DNA of 64,000 bases from S5-327 sp965116015. GTDB lineage: Bacteria > Chloroflexota > Dehalococcoidia > Lucifugimonadales > Australimonadaceae. Below the pieces are notes generated by a model, which was not told the DNA's origin, made no database searches, and saw nothing but the letters and a program-made list of their open reading frames with translations. A program made the position numbers and the translations under genes. Of this stretch, positions 18,242 to 27,019 are shown piece after piece. Numbering within the stretch: position 1 is the first letter of the stretch; the number at the start of each line of letters is the position of its first letter. Location: assembly GCA_965116015.1 (NCBI GenBank), contig OZ220477.1, positions 496,001 through 560,000 of the forward strand. The letters run 5' to 3'.

Positions 18242-18269
18242 TGACAAGACTGTTCCGCACTGATATGCA
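18241..18269 (+). promoter_or_regulatory. Sigma-70-type promoter for the ABC importer operon
   Basis: TTGACA (18241-18246) and TATGCA (18264-18269) with exactly 17 bases between, about 85 bases before the substrate-binding-protein start. This is the best consensus promoter seen in the window. Confidence 0.65.
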
Positions 18270-18353
18270 AGCGCGCCACCTGCGCTTGCGCTCTTTGTGG
18301 AGTTTCGAGCCGGGAAAGCCGGGAATATTACAGAGAACGTCGAGGAGGGATTG

Positions 18354-19631
18354 ATGCACTTCGGGAATGTTCGGTCCAAGTTACTGCTGATGGCGGCCCT
18401 TGTCAGCGCGTCGCTCGCCGCCGCCTGCGGCTCAGACCCGACTCCTACTCCGGCTCCCACAGCGACGCCCACCCAGGCAATGGCGCCGGCCACTCCCACG
18501 CCTGCGCCGCCTACGAGCACGCCCACGCCGGAGCCTCAGACGCTCAAACTCGGCTTCACTGTTCCTCTTTCGGGCAGCTACGCTCGGTGGGGCAGGCTTG
18601 TCTCCGCGATGGAATGCGCCATCGAGGAGATTCACAGCAGCGGGGACCTCGGGTCTACGACGATTGAGCTCATTCCCGAAGACTCCAAAGCTGACCAGGC
18701 TGAAGGCGTCTCGGGGCTCAGGAAACTCGCCACCGTCGATAACGCGCCGGTCGTGATGACGATCTTCACGGGAATCGGGCTTGCTCAGAAGCCGGTTGCA
18801 TCCGAGCTTGGGGTCGTCCTCTTCAGCTCGGGGATCCAGAACCCCGCGTTCGCGTTCGACAACCCGTGGGTCTTCCGAAACGCTCTCAACACGACCTGGA
18901 ACGCCGACGCTCTCGTCCGGTACATCGACGACTTCACGGAGCTGGAGCTCGACGGCCTTCGCTACGCTTACATCAAGGAGGAGGGGAACGACTCCATCGA
19001 CCTTCAAGTCGCGAGGCTAGAGCGTCTGGCTGAGGAATTCGGCATAGAGCTAGTCGCCGAGGAGACTTTCCAGAAGGACGATGTTTCGTTCGACACCCAG
19101 ATCACCAAGATCAAGGCCGCCGACCCTGATGTTGTCCAGGTGATGTCTCTCGGCAAGGAGATGGGTCTGATCATCAACACGATGGCCCAGCAGGGCCTCG
19201 ACCCCGCGTTGCGCCTCTCCGGCGGCGGAGCCGAGGGCAACACGGAGCTGATAGATGTCTCAGGCGCCGCCGCGGACGGCATTGTTTACTCTTCTCCCGG
19301 GAGCGCAGACGCAAGCGCCGACCCGCGCGCCCAGCGGTTCACCGGCTGCTACCAGGCGCGAGAGGGCGGCAACACGCCCGACACGTACGACACTTCCTTC
19401 TACGATGGCACACTCGCGATTGCGGAGGCTCTGAAGATGGGGGCAGACGCCACCTCGTCCGAGTCGATGCGGGAGGTTCTCGCACAGGTCAGGAGCGTCG
19501 AGGGCGTCTCCGGGCGCTGGGACTACGACGAGGGGGGAGATGCCTGGGCTCCTGTGTCTATCGGCGAGATTCAGAACGGGCAATTCGTCAAGGTTATCCC
19601 GCAGATCGAGCCGTATTCCGACATCGAATAG
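18354..19631 (+). CDS. Branched-chain amino acid-type ABC transporter substrate-binding lipoprotein
   Basis: A 425-residue extracytoplasmic binding protein of the LivJ/LivK (type I periplasmic-binding) family. A signal peptide ends at LAAACGSD with the likely lipidated Cys at residue 25. A Thr/Pro/Ala linker rich in TPTP follows (about residues 29-62), then the binding domain opening with LKLGFTVPLSGSYARWG. I chose ATG 18354 because AGGAGG lies 5 bases upstream. It heads the operon with two permeases and two ATPases. Liv-type importers carry amino acids, amides, urea or aromatic acids; with hyuA and hyuB around it, an amide or cyclic ureide is plausible but unproven. The TP-rich lipoprotein linker resembles the stalks of the giant surface protein in this window. 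Confidence 0.92.
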   Translation: MHFGNVRSKLLLMAALVSASLAAACGSDPTPTPAPTATPTQAMAPATPTPAPPTSTPTPEPQTLKLGFTVPLSGSYARWGRLVSAMECAIEEIHSSGDLGSTTIELIPEDSKADQAEGVSGLRKLATVDNAPVVMTIFTGIGLAQKPVASELGVVLFSSGIQNPAFAFDNPWVFRNALNTTWNADALVRYIDDFTELELDGLRYAYIKEEGNDSIDLQVARLERLAEEFGIELVAEETFQKDDVSFDTQITKIKAADPDVVQVMSLGKEMGLIINTMAQQGLDPALRLSGGGAEGNTELIDVSGAAADGIVYSSPGSADASADPRAQRFTGCYQAREGGNTPDTYDTSFYDGTLAIAEALKMGADATSSESMREVLAQVRSVEGVSGRWDYDEGGDAWAPVSIGEIQNGQFVKVIPQIEPYSDIE

Positions 19632-19765
19632 AGTCGAGCCGTCGGGCGGGGGTTCCGATGCGGGAGCCCCCGCCGCCGGCGCGGAGCCTGCCTTGCGGCA
19701 CCCGGCCACGCAACAGAGGGCGGCGCGCTGGCAGGGCTCCCGCACACCAGAAAGATCGCCATTCA

Positions 19766-20677
19766 GTGGAAACCTTCATTCAGATAGCTATCAACGCGCT
19801 CTCGCTGGGAGCCATCTACGCCCTGCTTTCCCTAGGGTTCGCAGTCATCTACAACACCGTTCGCATCTTTCATGTTCTCCATGGCGCCGCGTTTCTCATC
19901 GCCGGCTACGCGACTTGGTGGCTTGCCCAGGAGCAGGGCTTGCCCATCTATGTCGCCGCCTCTATCGCGGTCATTCTTGCGGGCGCATCGGGGATCTTTA
20001 TGGAGCTTGCGATCTACCGACGCCTGCGCGCTCGCGGGGCAGGGTTCCTTGTTTCATTCCTGGGCTCTCTCGCCGCGCTCTTCTTCTTCGAGGGTTTGTT
20101 GCTCGCTGTCGCTCGCACTACCGCGCGCCTTCCCCGTCCGGGAGGCCCGCTTCCCACCTTCAATCTCAATATCGAATCCTTGGATATCGACCTCTTTATC
20201 AAGTGGCACTCCGTCAACACGATCGTGCTCGTCGCCGTGCTGGTGGCGCTCGTTACCCTGTTCTTCCGCTACACCAAGTGGGGGCGAATGATCCGCGCGA
20301 TCGCCTCTAATCCCGACCTTGCAGTCGCTGTCGGCATCAACGCATCCCGGGTTTATCTTCTGGTTTTCGTTTTGGGCTCGGCGCTTGCAGGCATCGGCGG
20401 CGTTATGCAGACCTACGAGGGAGGGGTTATTCCCAACGTTGGCATCCGGCTCGCCATCACTGCTGCGGGCGGAGTTATTATCGGCGGCATCGGCAGCCTT
20501 CCCGGGGCGGTCGTCGGCGGACTCGCGCTAGGCCTTGCCCAGAGCATCGCCAACTATTACTTCGGGGGAAACTGGGCCATTCCTGCGGGGTTCATACTTC
20601 TGCTCCTCGTCATTCTCTTCCGGCCATACGGATTGCTTGGCGTTCGTGAACACCGCGAACTCAGGAGGTTGCTGTGA
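19766..20677 (+). CDS. livH: Branched-chain amino acid-type ABC transporter permease (LivH-like)
   Basis: A 303-residue inner-membrane permease with about eight hydrophobic helices. The start ALSLGAIYALLSLGFAVIYNT is diagnostic of LivH, and the late segment GGVIIGGIGSLPGAVVGG is the usual EAA-like/cytoplasmic-loop region. I chose GTG 19766, since the upstream in-frame residues are Pro/Arg-rich and unlike the family. The gene ends in a GTGA overlap with the next permease gene, showing translational coupling. It forms a heterodimeric channel with the LivM-like protein. Confidence 0.9.
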   Translation: METFIQIAINALSLGAIYALLSLGFAVIYNTVRIFHVLHGAAFLIAGYATWWLAQEQGLPIYVAASIAVILAGASGIFMELAIYRRLRARGAGFLVSFLGSLAALFFFEGLLLAVARTTARLPRPGGPLPTFNLNIESLDIDLFIKWHSVNTIVLVAVLVALVTLFFRYTKWGRMIRAIASNPDLAVAVGINASRVYLLVFVLGSALAGIGGVMQTYEGGVIPNVGIRLAITAAGGVIIGGIGSLPGAVVGGLALGLAQSIANYYFGGNWAIPAGFILLLLVILFRPYGLLGVREHRELRRLL

Positions 20678-21930
20678 CGACTGACGCGCAGGAGCCGCGG
20701 CTGGACCTCGCCGACTCCCTTGCAGGCGGGCAAGGCGGCGTTGAGCAGCCGCCATCCGCGCCCTCCCTTGCGCGGCGGCTTCCGCTCCCGGTCTTCTCCG
20801 CGTTCTTGCTTGCCGCGCTTGTTCCGTTCGGGTTGTCGCTCATCGACGGCCTTGTTCTCAGCAGCCTTTACGGGCTTGCGAGCCTGAGTCTGCTGGGCGT
20901 CGCGGTCGCTCAGCGGCGACCCGGGCTGGGCGCTTTCGGGGTTACGGTTCTCGCCATCGCAATTCTGTGGAGCTTGGACACTCTTAGCGACAACTACATG
21001 GCGAACCTCATCGTAACTGCGAGCATCCTCTCAATCGCGGTCTCCTCGCTGAATATGTCCGTTGGCTACACGGGACTCATGAGCCTGTCCCACGCCGGGT
21101 TTATGGGCGTTGGAGCGTACACGTTCGCCATACTTACGACCCGGTCGACCAACCCGCCGCCGGGCGCGGAGCTCTTCACGCTTCCCTATGCTCCGGCGAT
21201 GCTCGTCGCGGGCGTTATCGCCTCGCTTGTGGCTCTTGTTGTTTCTCCCATACTCAGACTGCGGGGGCACTTCTTTGTTCTTGCCACGGTTACGGTTATG
21301 CTCAGCCTCTCGCAGGTCATACTTGCCTGGAAGTGGCTCACGAACGGCTCGCTCGCCATTCGCGATGTCCCGCGTCCTGTCATTCTTGGGTTCGAATTCA
21401 ACACGGCGGAGAAGTTCCTTCTTTTCAGCATTCCTGTCGCCATCGTTTGCATATTCATCATTCGGCAGCTCGTCGAATCTCCTTATGGCCGCGTGCTGAC
21501 TACGATTCGCGCGAACCCTACGGTCGCCGAGAGCATCGGCAAGAACGTCGGGTTCGTACGCCTGCGCGTGTACGTCATCACTGCTTTTTTCGCGGGAATC
21601 GCAGGAGCTGTGTACGTCTCCTATTTCACTGTCGCCGCGCACTCGCAGTACCTTGTTGAGTTCAGCACATTTCTCCTCATTATGGTTGTTCTTGGCGGTT
21701 CTGGACGGTGGCTCGGCGCCGTGCTTGGCGTCCTCGCCTATCTGACGGTAACCGAGATTGTTCGCTTCTTGCCCGACATAACCGAGTGGCTCCACTCGTA
21801 CATCGCTTTCCTTCCGGTTATTCCGGTTGAGAAGATCGGCGGGGTAACGACTATGATCTGGGGCGCTCTGCTCTTTTTCCTGATGCTGTTCCGACCGCAA
21901 GGGCTCATTGGCAGATACAAGCTGGAGTAG
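20674..21930 (+). CDS. livM: Branched-chain amino acid-type ABC transporter permease (LivM-like)
   Basis: A 418-residue permease with the LivM hallmarks SVGYTGLMSLSHAGFMGVGAY and VVLGGSGRWLGAVLG. It carries an N-terminal extension of roughly 100 residues with extra hydrophobic segments, as is common in LivM relative to LivH. The GTG start overlaps the livH stop by four bases and has AGGAGG just upstream within livH. The ATPase gene follows 5 bases after its stop, so the cluster is one tightly coupled operon. Confidence 0.9.
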   Translation: MTTDAQEPRLDLADSLAGGQGGVEQPPSAPSLARRLPLPVFSAFLLAALVPFGLSLIDGLVLSSLYGLASLSLLGVAVAQRRPGLGAFGVTVLAIAILWSLDTLSDNYMANLIVTASILSIAVSSLNMSVGYTGLMSLSHAGFMGVGAYTFAILTTRSTNPPPGAELFTLPYAPAMLVAGVIASLVALVVSPILRLRGHFFVLATVTVMLSLSQVILAWKWLTNGSLAIRDVPRPVILGFEFNTAEKFLLFSIPVAIVCIFIIRQLVESPYGRVLTTIRANPTVAESIGKNVGFVRLRVYVITAFFAGIAGAVYVSYFTVAAHSQYLVEFSTFLLIMVVLGGSGRWLGAVLGVLAYLTVTEIVRFLPDITEWLHSYIAFLPVIPVEKIGGVTTMIWGALLFFLMLFRPQGLIGRYKLE

Positions 21931-21935
21931 CGCGA

Positions 21936-22709
21936 ATGGCCATCCTTGAAGTCGGCAATATCCACAAGAGCTTTGGCGGCAACCTTGTGCTGGACGATGT
22001 GAGCATGCAGGCCAACCCAGGCCAGGTGACGAGCCTGATCGGCCCGAACGGCGCAGGCAAATCTACGCTTCTTAACATTATTTCCGGATTCTTGAAAGCC
22101 GATTCCGGCAGTGTGCGGATGAAAGGCGAGGAACTTGCGGGCGCGCCGCCCTTCAAGCGCTTTAGGGCGGGCATTGCGCGCACATTTCAGGACTCGCAGG
22201 CGCTGTACTACATGAATGGCCTCGACAACGTCATTGTTTCGTCTCCCGGCCAGCGCGGCGAGCTTGAATTCAATGCTCTCTTCCGCCCTCGCATGGTTGC
22301 GGCGGAGGAGCGCGAGCGGCGCGCCGAGGCCATGAAGCGACTCGAAGAGCTTGGCATCGGCTCCAAGGCGGCGAGCCTCTCCCAGGCGCTTTCCTACGGT
22401 CAGCAGAAGCTCCTCGAATTCGCCCGCATGCTCAACTCTCGCGCAGATGTGTTCCTGCTCGATGAGCCGATGGCGGGCATCCACCCCGATCTCATCGACG
22501 GGCTCAGCAGGATGATTCGCTCCGCAGCTGTCGACCACGGCAAGGCCGTCATCCTTGTCGAGCATAACCTCAAGGTTGTTATGGATGTCTCTGATTACGT
22601 TGTCGTTGTCAGGGGCAACGTTGTCCTGGAGGGCGCGCCCTCCGACGTTCAGAGGGATGATCGCCTTACGAGCGCATTCCTGGGATTCGTATCCAATGCC
22701 GCTACTTGA
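21936..22709 (+). CDS. livG: ABC transporter ATP-binding protein (LivG-like)
   Basis: A 257-residue ATPase energising the importer. Walker A is GPNGAGKST at residues 36-44; the ABC signature appears as LSYGQQKLLEFARML, and Walker B with the catalytic Glu is VFLLDEPMAGIHP. The segment GIARTFQDSQ is the LivG-type Q-loop area. It starts 5 bases after livM and overlaps the start of the next ATPase gene by 14 bases. Pairing with a LivF-like protein gives the heterodimeric ATPase typical of this transporter class. Confidence 0.92.
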   Translation: MAILEVGNIHKSFGGNLVLDDVSMQANPGQVTSLIGPNGAGKSTLLNIISGFLKADSGSVRMKGEELAGAPPFKRFRAGIARTFQDSQALYYMNGLDNVIVSSPGQRGELEFNALFRPRMVAAEERERRAEAMKRLEELGIGSKAASLSQALSYGQQKLLEFARMLNSRADVFLLDEPMAGIHPDLIDGLSRMIRSAAVDHGKAVILVEHNLKVVMDVSDYVVVVRGNVVLEGAPSDVQRDDRLTSAFLGFVSNAAT

Positions 22710-23421
22710 AACGCTGCTACTTGAAACCGAAGAGCTGCTCGTCTCTTACGGTTCGAAGCAGATTCTCAATGGAGTTAGTCTCGCAGTCGAGGGCGGCAAG
22801 GTAACGACTATCGTCGGGCACAATGGGGCCGGCAAGTCGACGCTCATTAAGGGCGTCTACGGCATCGCCCGGGTAACCGGCGGCTCTGTGCGGCTCAGCG
22901 GCAAAGACATCACGAATCACCCACCGTACGACAACATCAAGGACGGCGTCGCCTACCTCGCCCAGGGCGGGCAGGTCTTCGCGGACCTCACTGTCGAGGA
23001 CAACCTCAAGCTCGGCGGGTACGCTCTCCCTAACCAATTGGTTGCTGAACGCCTCGAACAGGCCTATGCGATGTTCCCGATTCTCGACCGGCGGCGCCGC
23101 TCCGACGCCGACACGCTCTCCGGCGGCGAACGGCAGATGCTCGCGATTGCGATGACCCTGATGCTCAAGCCGCGACTCTTGCTGATGGACGAGCCCTCGG
23201 GCGCTCTTGCAGGGCCCATCATTCAACAGATCAGCAGCACGATACGCGGGCTGGTTGAGGAGACGGGAGTGGGGATTCTTCTTGTCGAGCAGAACGTTGA
23301 ACTTGGCGTGCAGGTCGCCGACGCCGTCCATGTTGTGGAGGCGGGGCGGGTTATCTTCAGCGGTTCGCCCGACGAACTCAGCGACGCAGACGCTCGCAGG
23401 CGTCTGCTTGGGCTTGCGTAA
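22696..23421 (+). CDS. livF: ABC transporter ATP-binding protein (LivF-like)
   Basis: A 241-residue second ATPase. Walker A is GHNGAGKST at residues 41-49, the signature is LSGGERQMLAIAMTL, and Walker B is LLLMDEPSGALAG, where most LivF proteins have SLGLAP, a small departure from the norm. I chose ATG 22696, which overlaps the livG end by 14 bases. The first codons contain a 15-base tandem duplication giving the repeated peptide LLETL-LLETE. A hyuB gene follows 15 bases after the stop, so hyuB copy 2 is probably on the importer's transcript. Confidence 0.9.
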   Translation: MPLLETLLLETEELLVSYGSKQILNGVSLAVEGGKVTTIVGHNGAGKSTLIKGVYGIARVTGGSVRLSGKDITNHPPYDNIKDGVAYLAQGGQVFADLTVEDNLKLGGYALPNQLVAERLEQAYAMFPILDRRRRSDADTLSGGERQMLAIAMTLMLKPRLLLMDEPSGALAGPIIQQISSTIRGLVEETGVGILLVEQNVELGVQVADAVHVVEAGRVIFSGSPDELSDADARRRLLGLA

Positions 23422-23436
23422 CGCGGCGGCTATCCC

Positions 23437-25131
23437 GTGAGAACTGATGTTGTCACACAGGAGGTCATCCGCGCGCGGCTCGACGGCATCGTGCGCGAGA
23501 TGCAAGCGGCTGTTCTCCGCACTGGCTTCTCCACCATAATCCGCGAGTCTCACGACTTCTCCGCTGGCATCACCGACCGCGACGGCAATGTTGTCGGCCA
23601 GTACTCGCCGCTTCCCACGCATCTCGGCGCCTATCCTGACTGCGTCCGCGGAGTACTCGACTTCTACTCCCTCGATGAGATGGAGGAAGGCGATTGCTTC
23701 CTTGCGAGCCACCCGTACTACTCGGGATGCCCGCACCCGAACGATATGGTTGTTGTTCTGCCTGTTTTCCACGGCGGGAAGGTCATCGCATTCTGTGCAA
23801 GCATGGGGCATAAGGCGGACATCGGCGGGCAGTCTCCTGGCTCCCGCAACACGATTGCGCGGGATGTCTTCGGGGACGGCTTCCAGATAATGCCTGTTCT
23901 CTTCCAGCGCGGCGGCGAGACGAACCGCGAGGTTGCGCAGTTTCTGCGCGCCAACAGCCGCACGCCCGAGCTCGTCACCGGCGACCTGAACGCACAGGCG
24001 GGAGCTCTCCGAAGCATCGGCGCCGCCCGTCTTGGGGCGCTTGCGGACGAGCACGGGGCGGCGCTCGCCGACGCTTTCGGGGACATCATCGAGCGCGTTG
24101 AGGCCCGTGCGCGCAGCCACTTCGCCGAGTGGCCCGACGGCGTTTCTGAGGCCGAGGCGTTCGTTGACGACATCGTTGACCCCTCCAGCGCCATCCGGCT
24201 TCATGTCGCCGTCATCAAGCAAGGCGACCGTCTCGCGCTCGACTTCTCCGGGTCGGGAGATCAGAGCCTGGGGCCCATCAACGTTCGCCCTCCGTTCATA
24301 CGCGGCATGGCCTACTTTGCGGCGATTGCTATGATGGACCCGAGCGTGCCCAACAACGGCGGGCTTGCGCGAGCCGTTGATTGCCGGTTCCGCGAAGGGA
24401 GCATTATGGCTCCACGGTTCCCCGGGCCTGTCGGCTTCTACTCCACTGCGATGGCGACGATCGAGGACATCGTTTTCGAGGCTATGAGCAAGGCGGCAGG
24501 CAGGCCTGCCGTCGCGCATAACGCCGCCTCGTCGATGGTTGTCCTCGGCGCCTCGGGAGAGGGCCGCGCCCGCTACGTGCAGTACGAGCTTCTCCGCTCG
24601 GGCAACGGCGCTTACGCCGGAGGGGACGGCTTCACCGGCACAGGGCACTCGTGGGCAGGCGGCTCCAGGTTCACCAGCGTCGAGATTCTCGAATCCGAGT
24701 TCGATGTTGAACTTCAGCGCTTCGCTCTTATCCCCGACTCTGGCGGGGCGGGCGCGAATCGCGGCGGAGCCGGCCTCCGACGCGAGTACAAAGTCCTCCG
24801 CGAAAGCAAGTACTCCGGCGGAACCGCCCGCCAGAACGACCCGCCTCATGGCGTCGACGGCGGCCTCCCGGGGCGCCCCGGCGTTGTCACCGTCATCCGC
24901 GGCAACGGCGAGGCTGTCGAGCGCCGTGGGCTTGTGTCGAACCTTGTTCTCAGCGAGGGAGACGTCATCCGTATCGACACTGGCGGCTCCGGCGGCGCAG
25001 GCGACCCGCGCCGCCGGGATCCCCGCCTTGTCGAGTCTGATCTTCGCAACGGCTACGTGTCGCCGGAGCGCGCCTCCAGCGTGTATGGCCTTGCTCCGGA
25101 ATCCATCGCGCGCGCGTCCGCTTTGGAGTAG
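23437..25131 (+). CDS. Hydantoinase B/oxoprolinase family protein (HyuB, copy 2)
   Basis: A 564-residue HyuB paralogue starting at GTG 23437, 15 bases after livF. It has VVTQEVIRARLDGIVREMQ at its start, SHDFSAGITDRDGN, SHPYYSGCPHPNDMVVV and the C-terminal GGSGGAGDPRRR, all aligning with copies 1 and 3. Placement directly behind the importer ATPases suggests that the imported compound is its substrate, working with the HyuA at 16133. No strong Shine-Dalgarno is seen, consistent with translational coupling to livF. Confidence 0.9.
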   Translation: MRTDVVTQEVIRARLDGIVREMQAAVLRTGFSTIIRESHDFSAGITDRDGNVVGQYSPLPTHLGAYPDCVRGVLDFYSLDEMEEGDCFLASHPYYSGCPHPNDMVVVLPVFHGGKVIAFCASMGHKADIGGQSPGSRNTIARDVFGDGFQIMPVLFQRGGETNREVAQFLRANSRTPELVTGDLNAQAGALRSIGAARLGALADEHGAALADAFGDIIERVEARARSHFAEWPDGVSEAEAFVDDIVDPSSAIRLHVAVIKQGDRLALDFSGSGDQSLGPINVRPPFIRGMAYFAAIAMMDPSVPNNGGLARAVDCRFREGSIMAPRFPGPVGFYSTAMATIEDIVFEAMSKAAGRPAVAHNAASSMVVLGASGEGRARYVQYELLRSGNGAYAGGDGFTGTGHSWAGGSRFTSVEILESEFDVELQRFALIPDSGGAGANRGGAGLRREYKVLRESKYSGGTARQNDPPHGVDGGLPGRPGVVTVIRGNGEAVERRGLVSNLVLSEGDVIRIDTGGSGGAGDPRRRDPRLVESDLRNGYVSPERASSVYGLAPESIARASALE

Positions 25132-25172
25132 GCTGCGCCGTCGGATCCCAACGTTCTCAGGAGGATGCGGCA

Positions 25173-26885
25173 ATGAACACGGCGGACGTCATCACGCAGG
25201 AGGTTATCCGCGCGCGGCTCGACGGCATCGTGCGCGAGATGCAAGCTGCCGTTCTCCGCACCGGTTTCTCCACGATCATTCGCGAGTCGCACGATTTCTC
25301 CGCGGGCATAACCGACCGCGACGGGAATGTTGTGGGCCAGTACTCGCCGCTGCCGCCGCACCTCGGCGCCTACCCCGAGTGCGTGAAGGGAGTTCTGCGC
25401 TTCTACGCGTACGACGAGATGGAGGAGGGCGATTGCTTCCTGATCAATCATCCCTACTACTCAGGGTGCCCGCACCCGAACGATATGGTTGTGGTGACGC
25501 CTGTTTTCCACCAGGGGGCTGTGGTCGCCTTTTGCGCAAGCATGGGGCACAAGAGCGATATCGGCGGGCAATCTCCTGGTTCGCGGAACACTCTTGCGCG
25601 CGATGTTTACGGGGAGGGGCTCCAGATAATGCCCGTGAAGTTTCTGTCGCGCCGGGAGCCTTTGCGCGAAACGCGCCAGATGCTGCGCGCCAACAGCCGC
25701 GCGCCGGAGCTCGTCATCGGCGACCTCGGCGCTCAGGCCGGTGCTCTGTGGAGCATTGGTGCCGCGCGCCTCCGCAATCTTATGGACGAGTACGGGCAGG
25801 AGGTTGTTCTCGACGCTTTCGAGCAGATCGGCCTCCGCGCCGAGGCGCGCGTCCGGCAGGTCTTCCGCGAGTGGGCTGACGGGGAGTACGAGGCCGAGGC
25901 TTTCACCGACGACATCGTCGATCCGGGGCGGAAGCTCCGGCTCCATGTGCGCGCGGTCAAGCAGGGGGACAGGCTCGTTCTTGATTTCTCGGAGACGGAC
26001 GATCAGAGCTTGGGGCCTATCAATGTTCGGCCGCCGTTCATCCGCGGGATGGCTTACTATGCGGCGATCGCGATGATCGACCCGTGCGTCCCCAACAACT
26101 TCGGGCTTGCCCGCGCGGTGGATTGCCGGTTCCGCGAAGGCACGGTTCTCAATCCCAGCTATCCCGCGCCGGTGGGGTTTTACTCGATGACGCTGTCCAC
26201 GGTTGAGGACATCATCTTTGAGGCGCTTAGCCAGGCTGCGGGACGCCCGACGGTCGCCCACAACGCCAGCAGCGGGATGGTTGTGATGGGGACTGTGGGA
26301 GGCGGCAGGCGCTACGTTCAGTACGAGCTGATGATGTCGGGGAACGGGGCGTTTCGAGGCGGCGACGGGTGGACGGGAACGGGACATTCGTGGGGCGGCG
26401 GGAGCAAGATTACGAGCGCCGAGATTATCGAGTCTGAATTCGATGTTGAGATGCAGCGGTTCGCTCTTGTGCCGGATACGGGCGGGGCGGGGGAGTATCG
26501 CGGGGGGCTGGCGATGCGGCGCGACTATCTGGTGAAGCAGGCGAGCCGGTACGCTGGGGGAAGCCCGCGGAATCTTGCGCCCGCTCATGGAGTCGCCGGG
26601 GGGATGGACGGCGTTGGCGGGGCGGTTACGGTGAATCCGGGGTCTTCCGGGGAGCGTCGCTATGTTGGGATCATCTCTAATGTGCCGCTGGAGGAGGGCG
26701 ACGTTGTTCGCGTCGAGACTGGCAGCGCAGGAGGGGCGGGCGATCCGCGCAGGCGCAGCCGCGAGCGGGTTGCGAGCGATCTTCGCAACGGGTACATCAC
26801 GACGGACGCGGCGATTCAGGTTTATGGTCTGGATGAGGCCGCGGTCGCGGAGGCGCTGTCGCTGTCGTTGCCGGCGGGGGATTAG
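25173..26885 (+). CDS. Hydantoinase B/oxoprolinase family protein (HyuB, copy 3)
   Basis: A 570-residue HyuB paralogue with a good Shine-Dalgarno (AGGAGG at 25159-25164, 8 bases before ATG). It is closest in sequence to copy 2, sharing long identical runs in the N-terminal part such as FSTIIRESHDFSAGITDRDG, and the same NHPYYSGCPHPNDM core. The pair looks like a tandem duplication, followed by divergence in the middle region where substrate contacts would be expected. Base use shifts within the gene: its 3' half is much richer in G on this strand than its 5' half. Confidence 0.9.
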   Translation: MNTADVITQEVIRARLDGIVREMQAAVLRTGFSTIIRESHDFSAGITDRDGNVVGQYSPLPPHLGAYPECVKGVLRFYAYDEMEEGDCFLINHPYYSGCPHPNDMVVVTPVFHQGAVVAFCASMGHKSDIGGQSPGSRNTLARDVYGEGLQIMPVKFLSRREPLRETRQMLRANSRAPELVIGDLGAQAGALWSIGAARLRNLMDEYGQEVVLDAFEQIGLRAEARVRQVFREWADGEYEAEAFTDDIVDPGRKLRLHVRAVKQGDRLVLDFSETDDQSLGPINVRPPFIRGMAYYAAIAMIDPCVPNNFGLARAVDCRFREGTVLNPSYPAPVGFYSMTLSTVEDIIFEALSQAAGRPTVAHNASSGMVVMGTVGGGRRYVQYELMMSGNGAFRGGDGWTGTGHSWGGGSKITSAEIIESEFDVEMQRFALVPDTGGAGEYRGGLAMRRDYLVKQASRYAGGSPRNLAPAHGVAGGMDGVGGAVTVNPGSSGERRYVGIISNVPLEEGDVVRVETGSAGGAGDPRRRSRERVASDLRNGYITTDAAIQVYGLDEAAVAEALSLSLPAGD

Positions 26886-26946
26886 GGGGGCGCGGGGGCG
26901 TCGGGCTGCGAGGGACGGTGGGAGTGGCGGGCGAGAGCTGGCTCGC

Positions 26947-26975
26947 TTGACAATAGCGGGGTCGCCGACAGAAAT
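26947..26975 (+). promoter_or_regulatory. Possible promoter for the HEPN/ATPase operon
   Basis: A perfect TTGACA (26947-26952) is followed 17 bases later by a weak -10, AGAAAT (26970-26975), 45 bases before the ATG at 27020. It is the only promoter-like signal between the hyuB stop and this operon. Confidence 0.35.
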
Positions 26976-27019
26976 TGCAGGTCCGCGGGCAAGCCGCAAG
27001 ACTCACGCTATCGCTGGCG

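Noticed and set aside
22717..25173. Minus-strand open frame of 818 codons
   Set aside because: It is antisense to livF and hyuB copy 2, which have clear family motifs; the translation resembles nothing.
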